Source: Eucalyptus grandis
Taxonomy: Eukaryota > Streptophyta > Magnoliopsida > Myrtales > Myrtaceae
Direction of reading: 5' to 3'
DNA: 64,000 nucleotides
Assembly: GCF_016545825.1 (NCBI RefSeq)
Contig: NC_052614.1
Coordinates: 41,510,072 to 41,574,071, forward strand
The notes under the pieces are model-generated. The model had not been told where the DNA came from. It was given only the letters and a program-made list of their open reading frames with translations, and did no database searches. Every line of letters starts with the position of its first letter. The stretch's first letter is position 1. Positions 1-10,516 of this stretch are shown piece by piece. Made by a program: the position numbers and the translations under genes.

Positions 1-219
1 TCAACCCTTATGTAACATTTGTTTGACACACCCAAGCAAAACTCTACGATCAGTTCGTACCTACTTAATTGTCTTTTCTATATACTTTTCTATCAAAGCT
101 CTCAATTATCTAATCATGACAATAGCATTATACTTGTGCCTAAGCACAAACATTCACATCCTTCTCGATTAGTCATCCACAACTGTCGGTATAAATCTAG
201 CACCCTTCCTCGAAGGAAA

Positions 220-453
220 TTATGATAGCCTACAAATATTCAAGTGAATCAATTTTGTAAATTCTATAGTTTCTCTGATGATTGTATTGAACTGCACTTT
301 CTCCCATTTGTCTGAGTCACCGCACTTGTATACATTCAATTCATTAGACACATAATCACACATCGGATTCTTTTCACTCAAAACTTTCAGGCTTTTCTTG
401 CCAATGTGTCCTAAATGCATCAAGTAACAATTTAGGCTCTCGAACAGATGCAT
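220..453 (-). pseudogene. Pre-integrase / integrase start relic of copia A
   Basis: The 77-codon frame carries a segment like the integrase zinc-binding region of copia elements (HLGHIGKKSLKVLSEK, compared with the family pattern H-x-RLGH followed by a helix). Near its C-terminus, IHLNICRLS corresponds in position to the IHSDVWGPS-like start of the integrase core. The downstream cysteine pair is not clear. Stops on both sides show that it is a fragment. It probably derives from the same element as the gag relic at 930-1690. Confidence 0.5.
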
Positions 454-929
454 ATAACTTCTCTATGGCAAAATCCATCACACTCACCTTAAAGCTCATG
501 TAGGCCATTTTGCTTGATTTTTTTAATTATCACCGGGGTACCTCGAACAACCGTTAGAACTTCACCTTCCAGAAGATAAACACCACTGAATCTAAGACAC
601 TTCAAGAAATCTAATTATTTTTAAATTTTGGGACATGCCTCACTCCAATCAATGTCTTTATGATACCATCATTCATTTTGATTCTAACATCACAAGCACT
701 CATAATATTGCACTTTCCCAACTACACTTTATCATTATTCATGCATTAATAAGTAAAAAAACAACGTTTATTTGGTGTAGCATGAAATGAACAAGCATAA
801 TCCATAATATATCTATCAAATGACGAATAACCTATGATAGATAAGACATAATCAATATTATTTGAATTGTATTAAGCTACAATCACAACATTATTTGTAG
901 ATTAAAATCTAATTCCCTTACCCTTCTCA

Positions 930-1690
930 TTCTCCAACTTAAGGCAATTCCTTCTTGCCATAACTCCAATAGACAACACCACCAGTTGTAGACTGACTAC
1001 ATATGATCAAATTTATACCACTTCTATAAATATGATTACTAGTTGTTCCTCTACTTTCACCTACTAAAATAGTATATGTAGGTTCATTAGATTCTCTCCT
1101 ACGAATATCTTCACTCGGAAGCAAGTCATGAACCTCATCAAATGTCAAGCTTCTTGGCCTAGAGGATTACTAACGACAGTGACAATAGTATTCCAACTAT
1201 TAAGCAATTAAGATAATAGAATCAAAACACACACCTCATCATCAAAGTCAAAATCAACTAAACTCAACTAACTAACAATCACATTGAATTCATTTATATA
1301 ATAAGCAATTAACTCACGATCGCCCATCTTTAAGTTAAATAGGCATTGTATCAAATAGACCTTGTTAATCAAAAAAGGCTTCTCGTATGTCTAATAGAGC
1401 CTTCATCAGCCCATAGTAGTCTTCTTTTTAACGATGTTAAACTTAACATTATGAGCCAACGTCAACCGACTAACATCCAAAGCTTGTCTGTCCAATGATT
1501 CTCAATCAGCTTGCTTCATCAACTCTGACTTCTTCTCAAATAGGAGTAAGTGCAGATTTCTTTGGTATTGGTAATCCTCAATTTGCATCTTCTAGAAACT
1601 AACATCCTCCCATCAAATTGTCCATTCTCACTAGTTCTGCATCATCTCCATCGATTTGCTTAGCTCAGTTAAGTCTAATGCTTATACCAA
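930..1690 (-). pseudogene. Gag relic of copia A
   Basis: Minus-strand translation gives broken segments typical of copia Gag: a KALLDIREAFF-like helix around 1390-1420, a DDEVCVLILL-like piece around 1225, and a 69-codon open stretch (939-1148) that begins with a FDEVHDLLPSEDIRRRES-like segment. That stretch ends in WSYGKKELP, which looks like a decayed CCHC zinc knuckle with its first Cys and its His lost. Several in-frame stops and frame changes are present. Function in an intact copy would be the nucleocapsid/capsid precursor. Confidence 0.5.
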
Positions 1691-1691
1691 T

Positions 1692-2287
1692 TGTTGCAAA
1701 AAATAAGCAATCAAACAACAATTAAATAGAATAAGAAAATAAATTGGATGCCCGTTTATGTGATTCAATCGAAGTGACCTACATCCACGTGGACAACAAA
1801 GAATGCTATTATATATTAAGTGATATAACAAATATTACAATCACATGAATCAATCAGATAACTTCGGTATTTCCCAACTCTTAATTACATTCACTAAATT
1901 CAAACAGAATTTAACCCCATTATTTTACACGATTAATCTCTCAATCTCAAAGGAATTCACAAATTTTATCCTAAAATTTAATTGGCTTCAACACTAAAAT
2001 TATTAGTGTAGTTTTACGAAGAAAATCAACAGAAAACCCACACCAAGCACTCGGTCAAAGTCGCTTCACCAATTCTTCGTGAGCAGCCCACGAGTACATA
2101 TTTAAATATATATGCGCTCTGCCCGTCAGAAAAGTAAACGCCCTAAGAACGCACGCATTGAATATTCTGAATTGGAAATAGGAAATTTGTTTCCTCTTCC
2201 GACTTGACTTTCCTTTTTACGTTGAAAGTACCACTTTAGACTCCAATGCTGAACAGGAAATTTAGATTTCCATGGTGGAAGACAACA
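1692..2287 (-). mobile_element. Probable 5' LTR of copia relic A
   Basis: The LTR is inferred to begin next to the primer-binding-like site at 1680-1689. On the plus strand it starts TGTTGC (1692) and can be closed at ACAACA (2287), giving the TGTTG...CAACA ends usual for copia LTRs. A TATA-like tract (TATATATTTAAATATG on the minus strand, about 2097-2114) fits a U3 promoter. The outer boundary is a guess because the partner LTR is not in the window. Confidence 0.4.
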
Positions 2288-2355
2288 AATATTCAACTTT
2301 CGGACTTTACATTAATTTATCTTGGGTCGCTTTCGTTCATTGGCTCAAATTTTAG

Positions 2356-2472
2356 GCATATTTTGACAAACTCTCTTCTACCCTGTTCTCGGGCACATTT
2401 GGCGAGGAGCTTGAATTGCAGCTTCCGTTGTCTCTATCACCGATTCCATTCTTAGAAACTTTCTTTGGTGGT
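2356..2472 (+). pseudogene. Candidate host exon, 5' part, interrupted by copia B
   Basis: After an acceptor-like TTTTAG (2350-2355) a 39-codon open stretch runs to the copia B insertion point. It includes FGEELELQLPLSLSP and ends LETFFGG. If copia B and one copy of its GTGGT target duplication are removed, the frame continues directly at 9643-9732 for another 29 codons to a TGA. Continuity of the frame across the insertion suggests a disrupted coding exon, but 68 codons could stay open by chance. I do not recognise the protein. Confidence 0.3.
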
Positions 2473-2925
2473 TGTTGGGAATAACGGATCCCCGAAAAGC
2501 AGATTCGACACTAAATCGAACCCCTAAAACGAATGCGGAAGACAAGCCCGGGAAAATCACGTATCACCGATCCTAAAGCACACCACGGGATTCGAGCGTA
2601 CCTTGCTAGCCACAGATTAGACACCGACGCCGATAAGAGGAAGAGAATTTGTCCCCGTTCGATCCGATGACGCCTGAAGGGAAGAAAAACGTTGCCTTGT
2701 GCTACTGTTTTCTTTTTCTTTGGAGAGAGAGTGAGGGAGAGGGAGACGTACGGCATTAATTATGCCAAAGGGCACGTTCTCCCTCTCTCTCCTCCTTTAT
2801 ATATGTCCCCTCTAATAAACAAACGTACCCCTTCGTCCATGGGCCCTAATCCTGTGGGCCGGGCTTTTAGGCCCAACATGGGCGGACAGGCCAACTTAGG
2901 CCCATCACTATAAATAAAACCATCA
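2473..2925 (-). mobile_element. 3' LTR of copia B
   Basis: 453 bp, TGTTGG...CATCA on the plus strand. It is a direct repeat of 9182-9637 and diverges from it exactly at CATCA. It contains a stretch of GGCCC/GGGCC motifs and a TATATATG-like box near 2797, read as minus-strand promoter signals by position only. Confidence 0.93.
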
Positions 2926-2935
2926 TCTCCCACTC
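2926..2935 (-). promoter_or_regulatory. Polypurine tract of copia B
   Basis: TCTCCCACTC on the plus strand reads GAGTGGGAGA on the element's sense strand, directly abutting the 3' LTR. This is the usual plus-strand DNA primer of copia elements. Confidence 0.85.
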
Positions 2936-4006
2936 GCACATGGTGGGTCGAACAGGATTCTCTTTACCTCTCTTCAACATTCATACCGGTGAATAATCCG
3001 TGCAACCAGCATACTTTGAGAGCTCGTTGCTATGCATCTGTTAGGAATATATAGCGGCTCATAATGGGCGTCTCACTCTGAGAAGATTTAGTATGCAGTA
3101 CCCTAGATCGATCGATCACATTTATATCTATCTTGATCTCTTTTAAACAATGATACATATATTTGTATTCACAATTATAATTATCACAAAGACAGTCATA
3201 ATTGGTCGACCAGTGAATACAAAACTACAATGTGATTCCCCAAAATCGATCTTCCTCTTTCCTTCAAACTCTCAATTTCAGTTCAGCTTGCTTTTCTAGA
3301 AATTTCCCATTAGATCGAATCAACTCATGACCATTGGCAACATCCTAAGATAGTAAACACTAAATAAAAATCTTGAGAATAAGTAAAAGTCATGAGGGCA
3401 CTAAAATTGAGGAACTCTTTTCCTCAAGAGTCTCACATGTCATAAAAGTTGAGATCAAACTTTTTGCCACTCTTATTGGTCGGCTCATGCATACGTAGTA
3501 TGAAATACGTATTACGGTATTAACTCCTTTCTCATGGAGCGTATGTCTACACCTTTCAATACCGTACAGATGATAGTTTAAACATACCCAATGTCTAACT
3601 TGAGTTCACATATCTACTCATTTACAAAATTCATCAGAACTCACATCTGGCATCTGAGATAGATAAAGTAAAATATGTGGGGTATTTTACTTTCGGACAT
3701 AGTAAGTATTATGTCCTCATCTTAACACTCAATTAAGGCGACATACGTATTTTAAGCTTGAGCTCTTGATTATCACCTAGATAATAAGCTTAAAAACAGT
3801 CTCATCTCTATTTATCACACAGTAAATAGAGGCGATTACCCGTGTGAGTGGGCTAATATTTTATCTGTCCGACATATTACTCAACTTAAAGTAATGCATT
3901 GAGCATTAAGATGCATAAAGATCAAATAAAGATTCATAGGCATTAACAATGAAAAAAAGAAAAGTTCATAAATGTGAACAACTTAGGGAAATTACAATCC
4001 AGTACA
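2936..4006 (-). other. 3' untranslated internal region of copia B
   Basis: About 1.07 kb between the end of the pol remnant and the polypurine tract, with no supported coding frame. It holds short AT-rich stretches and local imperfect repeats around TACGTATTACGGTATTAAC (about 3508) and AATACCGTACAG (3559-3570). Nothing else was recognised. Confidence 0.5.
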
Positions 4007-4217
4007 TTAGACTCTACGCAATCCTAGAGATTTTACGTGACCACAAAACACATCTCTAGGTATTGGTTTTGTCATAGGATCTGCTACCATTCTATGCGTA
4101 GATATGTACTGTAAGTTCACATCCTTTCGTGCAACCATATCTTTGACAAAGTTATACTTTGTATCTATATGTTTGGTCTTGCCATGATATTTTGGATCTT
4201 TGGTGTACGCTATAGCT
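4007..4217 (-). pseudogene. RNase H C-terminal remnant of copia B pol
   Basis: The minus-strand frame carries AIAYTKDPKYHGKTKHID, KYNFVKDMVARKDVNLQYIS and VADPMTKPIPRDVF, the conserved end of copia RNase H. It lies in a different frame from the RT upstream. The RT frame reaches CPRTPQEKEQMKQ and then jumps to AIAYTKDP, so the end of RT and the catalytic core of RNase H (the family's YSDAD and EAEY blocks) are missing. The junction lies at about 4211-4218. By comparison with related pols roughly 140-150 codons are deleted. Confidence 0.85.
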
Positions 4218-4941
4218 GTTTCATTTGTTCCTTCTCTTGTGGAGTCCTTGGACACAATCTATGGCTCAATCCTTCACCTTTTGCAATAGGAGTGTCTATG
4301 GGTTTACAATCTTGCATACGAAATCGTTCAAGAACCTTATTTATATATGTTTCTTGCGAAAGAGACAACAATCTCTTCGAACGATTTCTTGAAATCTTAA
4401 CTCCAAGAATGTATGCAGCCTCCCCCATATCCTTCATCTCAAAGTTGGAAGACAACCAACTCTTGACAGTGTTAACAAACTCCATATTGCTTCCGGCAAT
4501 TAGTATATCATCAATATATAATGATATGATTACAAATTGATCATTTGATCTTTTGATATATATACAATGATCCTCATTAATCATTGTAAAATCATATGCC
4601 ATTATGGCATTATGAAAACGTATATACCATTGTCTCGATGACTGCTTGAGGCCATATATCGATCTCAAAAGTCGACATACCTTTTCTTCTTGACCTTTTA
4701 CTATGAAACCAGCAGGTTGTTCCATATATATTTCTTCCTCTAATTCTCCATTGAGAAAAGTAGTCTTTACATCCATCTGATGTAACTCAAGATCTATACA
4801 AGCCACTATTGCCAGAATAATGCGAATCGAGGTAAATCTCAATACAGGAGAAAACGTATCTTCATAATCAATTCCTTCCTGTTGATTATACCCCTTCACC
4901 ACAAGGCGAGCCTTATGCCTTTCTATCGAGCCATCAACCTT
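4210..4941 (-). pseudogene. Reverse transcriptase of copia B, downstream part
   Basis: The 230-codon open frame at 4902-4210, and the 12 codons before it, hold the RT core. QMDVKTTFLNGELEEEIYM (Asp at residue 44) is the first catalytic block, SIYGLKQSSRQWY follows, and LYIDDILIAGS (residues 128-138) is the catalytic box, YIDD rather than the more common YVDD. An in-frame TGA at 4927-4925 separates it from the RT start at about 5100-4942. In relatives the codon is usually basic, so CGA to TGA is plausible. The frame ends where the RNase H deletion begins. In an intact element this enzyme copies the genomic RNA into DNA. Confidence 0.88.
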
Positions 4942-6771
4942 TCACTTTATTTTGAGAATCCACTTGTTCCCAATAGCTCTGCGTCCTTTTGGAAGATCAA
5001 CCAGTTCCCAGACTTGGTTTGATTTCATTGACTCCATTTCCTCTTCCATTGCATGAATCCATTTTTCCATACTAGGGCAATTCAGAGCCTCATTAATATT
5101 TCTTGGCTCATCCTCATCTTGTGGAGCAACCATAAAAGTTTCCCCTTCAATGTCAAAACGTCGACGGGGAATACTTTGGTGACTTGTTCGCCGTATGGGA
5201 GATTGTACACTTTGCACATCATTCCCCATTATGCTCCCACTTGGATTAGATAATGATGACATCATCTCATCATGTGGTTGCAATTGAGAATGAGTTGAAT
5301 TCAATTCATCACTTCTCATATTACTCCCACTTGGACGAACTCCACTAATATCATTATCTTGATCCAAAGTTTCAAATAGGGAGTGATCTTCCCCTATTTC
5401 GCCCTTCTTACGAAATTCATCCTCTAAGAATATGACATCCCGTGATTCAAATTCAGTTATACTTCCACTTTCCTGCTCACCTATGAACACATACCCTTTC
5501 GAGTGTTCAGAGTATCTTATGAAAATACTCTTCTTTCCTCTAGGACCCAATTTCCCAAACTTGTGAGAGGACTCAAGTGTATAGGCAGCACAACCCCATG
5601 GCTTAAGAAAACTTAAGTCCGGTTTTCTACCTGTCCATAACTCATATGGAGTGGAAGTAACTGATTTGGAAGGCACTCGGTTAAGTATATAGGCAGCAGT
5701 TAATAACGCATCACTCCAAAAAGTGATAGGCAAGTTAGCATGCGCCATCATGGACCTAACCATTTCCAGTAGGGTTCTGTTTCTTCTCTCTGCAACACCA
5801 TTTTGTTGAGGAGTATATGGAATATACAACTGTCTTTCTATTCCTTTTTCATCACATAATTTTCTGAACTCATCAGATAAATATTCTCGACCTCGATCGG
5901 ATCTCAATGTTTTTATTTTCTTGTCTAATTGATTTTCTACCAGGTTCATAAACCTTTTGAAACAACTTATTGCTTCAGATTTATGAGAAATCAAATAGAC
6001 ATATCCGAATCGAGTATAATCATCTATAAAAGTAATGAAATAAACAGCCCCATGCCTTCCTCTCACATTCATTGGATCACAGACATCAGAATGGATTAAA
6101 TGCAAAGGAAATTCAGCTCTTTTACATTTTCCAAATGGTTTCCTTGCCGTTTTCCCTTCTAGGCAATGCTTACATATGGGCAAATTGACTTTTTCAATGT
6201 TGCCCAACAAGCCCTCTTTGGCTAGTCTATTCATATGTTGTTGGCCAATGTGACCAAGTCTAGCATGCCACACATTCACATCATTATCATATGTATTAGG
6301 AGACGTGAGAAGGGAATAACAAACATTTGCATTAACATAGTCAATATCTAATACAATGAAACCATATAGAAAATAACCACAACCATAATAATTTGTATCC
6401 AAAAACAAATCCACACCTCTATTATAGAAGTCCATATTAAAACCTAGTTTAACCAACACTAAAACAGACACCAAATTCCGATGAATCTCCGAAGCATACA
6501 ATACATCATGTAGGAACAGAGTGCGTCCACCACGCATATTCAGTTGGCATGTGCCAATTCCTTTCACTTTAGCTCTGGAGTTGTTTCCCATATAGATCCA
6601 CTTAGTTCCAGTTGGTACTCGTCGGAATTCCACAAAAGATCCTCTATCCTTCGCTACATGGTCTGTCGCTAATGAATCCACAGTCCACAAAGGATTAGAC
6701 TCAGTTAAGAACACAGAACTCAACACAAAAGTAAAGTTCTGAAAAGTACAAGGGGTGCATACCTTCTTTGG
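4942..6771 (-). pseudogene. Protease-integrase-RT start of copia B pol
   Basis: The 594-codon frame starts at 6726 and is in phase with gag upstream. Residues 17-23 read DSLATDH where copia aspartic proteases have DSGATDH, so the invariant Gly after the catalytic Asp-Ser is replaced by Leu. The integrase zinc finger is intact (H154, H159, C185, C188). The core triad D214, D277, E313 has the expected D-62-D-35-E spacing. The frame ends in the RT N-terminus (WELVDLPKGRRAIGNKWILK). A TAG separates it from the gag zinc knuckle in the same frame. The integrase domain looks catalytically complete, but the polyprotein could not be processed normally. Confidence 0.9.
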
Positions 6772-7620
6772 CTAACGACAGTCGCGAGCATAATGACCCT
6801 TCTTGTCACAGTTGTAGCCTTTCACCCTTGCAAGCTTTTTCATGCGAGGACGCTTTCCTCTTTTATGTTGGTTAAACTTGGGTTTCTTCCCTGAATGACC
6901 TACTTCCTTGCCTTTCCCTTTATCAAACCAGTTAGGGCGTTTGCGCTTGGAACTCGATGCTCCATGTGAGCTAGAACTAGCATGATAGAGTTTAGCATCC
7001 GGCTTAGCAGCCAAGAGGCGGTCCTCTTCCAGCTCAAGATGGCGCACTGCATCCTCAAAAGTTTTGATATTTTCATTATAGGTCAGGTGCACCTTCATAT
7101 GCTCCCAACTTTGAGGCAAGGAACGAATCATTGCTTGCACTTGCTGCTCATCAGTGAGGACATGGCCAGCATCTTTCAGCTCATTTATCATGTTTGACAT
7201 CTTTCTAAGATGTTGCTTCATGGTCTGACCATGAGGCTTCTTGTAAGAGTCAAACCTAATAGTGAGCTGTCTCAGTCTGGTCACCGAAGTATGACCAAAT
7301 CTAGCTACCAATGCCTCCCACATTTCCTTGGCATTGTCAAAACGTCTAAACTCTCGCATGACGTCATTTTCCATGCTGCTCAGCAACGTGATGCGAGCAA
7401 GAGAGTTCTTTCTTTTCCATGCAGCAAAAGCTTCTTTATCTCTCTTGTGCTGTGCAGTGTTTCCTTCTTCAGGTTCTACCATGGTCAAGTTAAGAGCTTA
7501 AAGTGCCTCTTGCTCTTCCAGCACATATTGGATTTTCATGTGTCATATTTCATAGTTGTCACCATTGAGCTTTTCACCTTTGTTCAGCTCGACAACTATG
7601 CTCTTTGTGGCTGAAGCCAT
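6772..7620 (-). pseudogene. Gag of copia B with premature stops
   Basis: The natural start is taken as ATG 7620-7618, followed by MASATKSIVVELNKGEKL, a usual copia Gag N-terminus. In-frame stops occur at codon 26 (TGA, 7545-7543, where relatives have Trp) and codon 41 (TAA, 7500-7498). After that, 238 codons are open from ATG 7488. They hold the Gag capsid-like helices, an S/K-rich linker with a basic KKPKFNQHKRGKRPRMKK tract, and a zinc knuckle NCDKKGHYARDCR. The knuckle reads N-C-D-K instead of C-x2-C, so the first Cys appears to be Asn or Tyr. Translation ends at TAG just after the knuckle, in frame with protease. Confidence 0.88.
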
Positions 7621-9166
7621 TGATCTGAACTCATCAGACATATATGCACGAATTATTAATGCCTATCATTTACGCATCACTTTTGCACAGACTCATCATA
7701 TTAATGAATAATTTCAAGTAAGGTTTCAGAATCAAAAGGTCACTAAGTTTCCAATCATCCTCCAAAAATCCTAACTTAAAACTATCATTAATATAATTGT
7801 CTTATGCAAAATAAATTCCATGAAGTTACAAAAACTTCTATAACTACCCACAGCTAACTACCAACAGCAACCAATAATAACAGAAAGCAACAGATAATTG
7901 ACATACAATAAAATAATAATGCTTTCAACTAATACAACCAAGATATCGGTTGCTACATCAACAACAATCAGGTAGTAAACATTACATAAAATGTCCACAA
8001 AGCACACTTGACAAAGATCAGCCAATACAACTAACACCAAGTCAGCACACGAACTGGGAAAGATCCTCTTTTGTTCAATTTCTTGATCTTTTCCCTTGTA
8101 ATAATCCAGTAATATTCATTTACAAAATCTATCACAATTTTCTTATAAGAAGCAGCTCGGTGACATCCTATATGTGATTCAACACTCCTCGCCATTCAGG
8201 TGGAAGGGTGTTCATGAAAAATCGCACCATCTTTGATTGTGGCATAGGACAACCATTCCATATGACCTTTTGAATTTTTTTCATTGACCTCAAGGACATG
8301 ATCAATTAAGTCACCACTCTCCTATCGATGATCAGTCAGCTTAGCTATCAACTTAGAAAGCCTTTCCTTTTGTTCATCGGTAATTGCGCGAATAGGTGTG
8401 CGCAACTTGAGGGGAGGCATTTTTCCTGCAACAAATGCAGAACCGTCCCTGCAACAAATGCAGAACAAATAAGGGATCACAAATAATCCACATAGACTTA
8501 ATTGAAAAAGAAACACATTCTTTTCTTCCTTTCTTTTTTTCGATCAACGGTCAAGGGTCGTCGGTCAATGGTCATCGGTCAACGGTCGGGTCATCGGTTG
8601 TCGGACCGGTCGGGCCGAGTCGGACGAACCGACCGCACGTGCTGCGCGCGTGCGTGGGCTGACATCACGCAGACGTCAGCTGGCACGTGCCGCGTGCGTG
8701 CTAGGCGTCCGCGGGTCGGGTCGGGTCGGGTCGCCGGCCGGTGACTGCCCGGCCAACTGTCGTCAGTGCTAACGTCATCGATGACGTCATCCCAGCGGTT
8801 ACTAACCGTTGTGTGACGTCATGCTGACGTCAACACGCGTCGGTTCGCCGACCGGCGCGTGCCGGTTCGTCGGTCTGCGGTGCGCACGTGTCGGTTCGCC
8901 GACCGGCGCATGTGCTACACACACTGGGTGACCCAGCGCTTTGGGCGTGTCTGGCGTCTCCCGGCGGCGTACGACCCGTCGGCGGACTCGTCTCAACAAG
9001 CCCTTTCACCCTATGCTTTTAGAAATAGATTTCGAGTTACAGAAACTCGAAAAAATGGACGAATAGTGCTCGGGTGTCAGGATTTTGCGCCCCGATTCGT
9101 GTCGGCTGAAATTTTTTGCGAAAATTCAATAAAAAAATATTAAAGGGGTCGGGAAAACATGAACTA
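7621..9166 (-). other. Long 5' leader of copia B
   Basis: About 1.55 kb lies between the primer site and the gag start, long for a copia element. The gag-proximal half (7621-8520) is AT-rich. The half next to the 5' LTR (about 8530-9000) is strongly GC- and CpG-rich with direct and inverted repeats based on CGGTCGG, GGTCAA and TGACGTCA. Reading frames in it (for example 8322-8516 minus and 8802-8999 minus) show no family resemblance. The leader is the likely packaging and translation-control region. Confidence 0.6.
8541..8840 (-). promoter_or_regulatory. Clustered TTGACC and TGACGTCA motifs in copia B leader
   Basis: Sense-strand TTGACC (W-box core, WRKY-type sites) occurs three times at 8549-8554, 8563-8568 and 8577-8582. 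The palindrome TGACGTCA (bZIP/TGA type) occurs three times, at 8782-8789 (within ATGACGTCAT), 8814-8821 and 8825-8832. Activity is inferred only from motif identity. The same combination recurs in copia C at 54120-54308. Confidence 0.45.
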
Positions 9167-9180
9167 GGGCTTTAATACCA
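9167..9180 (-). promoter_or_regulatory. Primer-binding site of copia B
   Basis: GGGCTTTAATACCA on the plus strand reads TGGTATTAAAGCCC on the sense strand. It is a variant of TGGTATCAGAGC, complementary to initiator tRNA-Met, one base from the 5' LTR. Confidence 0.85.
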
Positions 9181-9181
9181 A

Positions 9182-9637
9182 TGTTGGGAATAACGGATCC
9201 CCGAAAAGCGGATTCGACACTAAATCGAACCCTTAAAACGAATGCGGAAGACAAGCCCGGGAAAATCACGTATCACCGATCCTAAAGCACACCACGGATT
9301 CGAGCATACCTTGTTAGCCACAGATTAGACACCGACGCCGATAAGAGGAAGAGAATTTGTCCCTGTTCGATTCGATGACGCCTTGAAGGGAAGAAAAAAC
9401 ATTGCCTTGTGCTACTGTTTTTCTTTTCTTTTGGAGAGAGAGTGAGGGAGAGGGAGACGTACGTACGTTAATTATGCCAAATGGTACGTTCTCCCTCTCT
9501 CTCCTCCTTTATATATGTCCCCTCTAATAAACAAACGCACCCCTTCGTCCATGGGCCCTAATCCTGTGGGCCGGGCTTTTAGGCCCAACATGGGCGGACG
9601 GGCCAACTTAGGCCCATCATTATAAATAAAACCATCA
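9182..9637 (-). mobile_element. 5' LTR of copia B
   Basis: 456 bp direct repeat of 2473-2925, followed by the target duplication GTGGT at 9638-9642. Scattered substitutions and small indels relative to the other LTR, about 20 by eye, indicate that the insertion is not recent. Confidence 0.93.
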
Positions 9638-9642
9638 GTGGT

Positions 9643-9732
9643 CACTTTGCTCATGTTCGGCCGGAAACCACTACGTGTAAACATCCTTCTCTTGATCGAT
9701 TTGAACGTGCTCTGTTCTCGGCTATTTCTTGA
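9643..9732 (+). pseudogene. Candidate host exon, 3' part, after copia B
   Basis: 29 codons and a TGA stop continue the frame of 2356-2472 once copia B is removed. The segment includes HFAHVRPETTTCKHPS and ends RFERALFSAIS. The mixed composition, without low complexity, looks protein-like. No family was recognised, and an upstream exon could not be traced because copia relic A lies immediately before it. Confidence 0.3.
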
Positions 9733-10128
9733 GATAAATAAAGGACGAAATCTACAGACGCGCTTGCGTGGAAATCTATTGGTGTCAAATCTGTTTTTGA
9801 TGATCTAAGTTCATGTTGTTACTAATTGTGAAGATTTGAAATGAGTTGTCCCTCTTAACATTGCACGTTATCTCTTTGACCAAGCATTACCACATGTTCG
9901 ATAAAATGTGGGACCACATAAGCATAAACTTATATCAGATCTAATACAGGAATGTGTCTCCAATTGTTATCGAGATTGAAGAATACACAAAATTGGCACC
10001 CCTATTCGCAAAGAGCGATTTCTCTAAAGCTATTTTTAAAAGTAATGGTAGTTTACGCCGTTAACGGTATCTTAAGCCGTTTTCACAGAAAATCGGAGAC
10101 AAAATAAATAAGTATGATGTCATAGGTT
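9733..10128. other. Unassigned flank right of copia B
   Basis: No coding frame, repeat or transposon end was recognised. If the exon at 9643-9732 is real, this is its 3' untranslated or downstream region. Confidence 0.4.
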
Positions 10129-10516
10129 TGATTCGATGATAACTTTTCAAATGACACAAAAAGATGTATAAACTTTTAGTTGGTGAACAAAAATATCCAT
10201 GGTTAAGTTTCCCAGACATAAGACAGATATAAAATTTAATGTGGCTAATAACACACGAAAGTGAACAATAAACACATTAGGAAGATGAAATGACATTGTT
10301 CCTCATGATTAAAAAAGGAGATCATTCCTGAGTCGTCTCAACCCTGGTTAATTTTATGATTTATAGACCTATGAAATGTCTTGCTTTGAGATCTTTTGTT
10401 TAATTCATTTATATCTTGATCAAGTTTCGATTTTGTGCCACATTGTCATTTTTTCCCTTTTCCTAAACTCTCTTTGTACTTTTAACTATTGGATTGTTCT
10501 TATTTAGGTACTTTAG
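10129..10516 (+). repeat. Dispersed repeat copy 1, left part
   Basis: Similar in order and sequence to 27695-28095 and, over its right half, to 60370-60610. Shared landmarks are CACACGAAAG, GTCGTCTCAACCC, ATGAAATGTCTTGC and TTGTTCTT(A/G)TTTAGGTA. The repeat is split by the solo LTR at 10517-13143 and resumes at 13144-13205. It could be a duplicated promoter or intergenic segment or an uncharacterised non-coding element. Confidence 0.65.

Larger units (their letters stand above)
1..1690 (-). mobile_element. Ty1/copia relic A, internal region (gag to start of integrase)
   Basis: Read on the minus strand from the right, the stretch runs from a primer-binding-like GCTTATACCA (1680-1689) through gag-like, zinc-knuckle-like, protease-like and pre-integrase-like segments, in the gag-pol order of copia. 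All frames are broken by many stops, so this is an old copy. The 3' half of the element lies outside the window, so neither a second LTR nor a target-site duplication can be checked. Copia identity rests on recognisable translated segments, described in the two relic entries below. Confidence 0.65.
2473..9637 (-). mobile_element. Full-length Ty1/copia retrotransposon B, TSD GTGGT
   Basis: Two similar LTRs (2473-2925 and 9182-9637, roughly 95% identical by eye) are flanked by the 5-bp direct repeat GTGGT at 2468-2472 and 9638-9642. A tRNA-Met-type primer site lies next to the right LTR and a purine tract (minus strand) next to the left one, so transcription runs right to left. The internal region encodes gag, protease, integrase and reverse transcriptase in copia order. 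It has in-frame stops at codons 26 and 41 of gag, one at the gag/protease junction and one early in RT, and a large RNase H deletion, so it cannot move by itself. The clade (Tork/TAR-like) is tentative. Confidence 0.95.

Noticed and set aside
2511..2913. Frames of 60-81 codons in copia B LTRs
   Set aside because: They lie within the LTR repeat and are not matched by a conserved frame in the partner LTR.
8802..8999. Arg-rich frames in the copia B leader
   Set aside because: A result of CG-rich tandem motifs; no start context or family resemblance.
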